From contig USAC01000015.1 of NCBI GenBank assembly GCA_900552475.1, forward strand, positions 1-30,401: a stretch of 30,401 nucleotides of DNA, read 5' to 3'. Positions 29,219-30,401 of this stretch are shown here, in pieces (position 1 is the first letter of the stretch; each line of letters opens with the position of its first letter). This stretch comes from an uncultured Eubacteriales bacterium (lineage in GTDB: Bacteria > Bacillota > Clostridia > Oscillospirales > Oscillospiraceae). The notes below the pieces were generated by a model. It was not told the origin of the DNA, ran no database searches, and was given only the letters and a program-made list of their open reading frames with translations. A program made the translations under genes and the position numbers.

Positions 29219-30331
29219 TTAAACGTTGAAGCGGAAGTAGATCATGTCGCCGTCCTTGACGACGTACTCCTTGCCCTCGGAGCGCAGCAGCCCCTTCTCC
29301 TTGGCGGCGGCGACGCTGCCGCAGGCGATCATCTCGCTGAAGTTGATCGTCTCGGCGCGGATGAAGCCGCGCTCGATGTCGGAGTGGATCTTACCCGCGG
29401 CCTGCGGGGCCTTCGTACCCTTTTTGATCGTCCACGCGCGGCACTCGTCCGTGCCGTAGGTCAGGAAGGAGATCAGCCCCAGCAGCTCATAGCTGCACTG
29501 GATCAGCCGATCCAGACCGGACTGTTCGATGCCCAGATCCTCGAGGAACATCGCGCGCTCCTCGGGGTCGTCCAGCTCGGCGATGTCCTGCTCGAGCTTG
29601 GCGCAGATGGGGAGCACCTGCGCGCCCTCCTTGGCCGCGAGGTCGCGGACGGAACGGAAATAGGCGTTGTTTTCGCAGTCGGCAAAGCCGGCCTCGTCCA
29701 TGTTCGCGGCATAGATGATGGGCTTGAGACTCAGCAGATCCGCCGTCTCCACGATGGCGCGGTCGTCGTCGGAGCAGTCGAACGTGCGGGCGGACTTGCC
29801 CGCGTCGAGGTGCGCGGCCAGCGCCTTGAACACCTCGGCCTCGTGCAGGAACTTCTTGTCGCCCTTGGCGGCCTTCGTGGCCTTCTCCACGCGGCGGTTT
29901 ACCATCTCGAGGTCAGCCATGATGAGCTCAAGGTCGATCGTCTCAATGTCGCCCAGCGGGTCGACCGGCGCCGCGACGCCCGCGTCGGCCACGACGTGCA
30001 TGATGTTCTCGTCGTCGAAGCAGCGCACGACGTGGACAATCGCGTCCGTGCGGCGGATGTTCTCGAGGAACTTGTTGCCGAGCCCCGCGCCCTGGCTCGC
30101 GCCCTTGACAAGACCCGCGATGTCCACGAACTCGATGACGGCGGGCGTTTTCTTGTCAGGGTGGTACATCTCGGCGAGCTTGTCGAGCCGCTCGTCCGGC
30201 ACGGCGACGATGCCGACATTCGGCTCAATCGTACAGAACGGATAGTTGGCGCTCTCCGCGCCCGCGCCGGTGATGGCGTTGAAGAGGGTGCTCTTGCCCA
30301 CATTGGGCAGACCCACGATACCTAATTTCAT
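29219..30331 (-). CDS. ychF: Ribosome-binding ATPase YchF (Obg-like)
   Basis: A 370-residue OBG-family P-loop protein. Walker A is GLPNVGKST (residues 7-15), switch II is DIAGLVKGAS, and the usual NKxD specificity motif is replaced by NMDE, the change that makes YchF prefer ATP to GTP. A helical coiled-coil insert (about 130-175, DLEMVNRRVEKATKAAKGDKKF) and the C-terminal TGS domain (FLTYGTDECRAWTIKKGT ... GKIHSDIERGFIRAETI) complete the standard layout. Length is normal. In other bacteria it binds ribosomes and is linked to stress responses. The ATG follows AAGGAG at 11 bases. Its promoter probably lies just outside or at the window end; none was clear in 30332-30401. Confidence 0.96.
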   Translation of the reverse strand: MKLGIVGLPNVGKSTLFNAITGAGAESANYPFCTIEPNVGIVAVPDERLDKLAEMYHPDKKTPAVIEFVDIAGLVKGASQGAGLGNKFLENIRRTDAIVHVVRCFDDENIMHVVADAGVAAPVDPLGDIETIDLELIMADLEMVNRRVEKATKAAKGDKKFLHEAEVFKALAAHLDAGKSARTFDCSDDDRAIVETADLLSLKPIIYAANMDEAGFADCENNAYFRSVRDLAAKEGAQVLPICAKLEQDIAELDDPEERAMFLEDLGIEQSGLDRLIQCSYELLGLISFLTYGTDECRAWTIKKGTKAPQAAGKIHSDIERGFIRAETINFSEMIACGSVAAAKEKGLLRSEGKEYVVKDGDMIYFRFNV

Positions 30332-30401
30332 TTGTACTCATTCTCCTTCGATTTTCCTTGATTTTCAAGGGGTTTCAGCGTTTGGTGTCTTGGCTGTTAC
30401 A

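Noticed and set aside
1..30401. CRISPR arrays, tRNA or rRNA genes, insertion sequences, phage genes
   Set aside because: No regularly spaced repeats, cloverleaf-like sequences, transposase or integrase motifs were seen on either strand.

Overview
The window reads as a chromosomal segment of a high-GC, spore-forming, anaerobic clostridium, probably of the Oscillospiraceae type. The evidence is a SpoIIID gene, a T-box riboswitch before thrS, strong Shine-Dalgarno sites, short ATGA gene overlaps, and an oxygen-sensitive 2-hydroxyacyl-CoA dehydratase with its ATP-dependent activator. The lineage is inferred from gene content, not from a marker gene. No tRNA, rRNA, CRISPR array, phage or insertion sequence was seen.

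Layout. 1-115: tail of a dihydrolipoamide dehydrogenase gene. 202-7739 (minus): a seven-gene chorismate/phenylalanine operon, pheA-aroB-aroC-aroE::aroK-aroQ-aroA-aroF. It is preceded by a good sigma-A promoter, a 56-codon Phe-rich leader peptide and a textbook terminator, which together look like a ribosome-mediated attenuator. 7818-8129 (plus): spoIIID with a sigma-E-like promoter. 8178-10337 (minus): tex. 10364-10530: stacked hairpins. 10531-12012 (minus): a DUF1846 protein. 12159-12721 (plus): two small unknown proteins, the second with its ribosome-binding site inside a hairpin. 12946-21896 (plus): an eight-gene operon hadI-hadB-hadC-hadA-ldhA-acdB-etfB-etfA, the complete reductive branch of Stickland fermentation (2-oxoacid to 2-hydroxyacid to CoA ester to enoyl-CoA to saturated acyl-CoA). 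A FadR-type palindrome sits at its predicted transcription start. 21987-24738 (plus): a second operon with a 47-codon Tyr-rich leader peptide and attenuator, a polytopic permease and an M20D amidohydrolase. 24921-25649 (minus): a FadR-type GntR regulator. 25870-27955 (minus): thrS with its T-box. 27960-29054 (minus): a HAD phosphatase coupled to a decayed EamA permease. 29219-30331 (minus): ychF.

How the parts may work together. The had operon probably uses an amino-acid-derived 2-oxoacid as electron acceptor. The sequence does not settle whether that is leucine-type or aromatic. Two separate leader peptides rich in aromatic codons stand before two operons. One makes phenylalanine. The other encodes a transporter plus an N-acyl-amino-acid-type hydrolase. 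The most interesting proposal here is that the permease/hydrolase pair is an aromatic (tyrosine) salvage system switched on when charged tRNA-Tyr is low. No tyrA is present in the window, so how tyrosine is made cannot be told from it.
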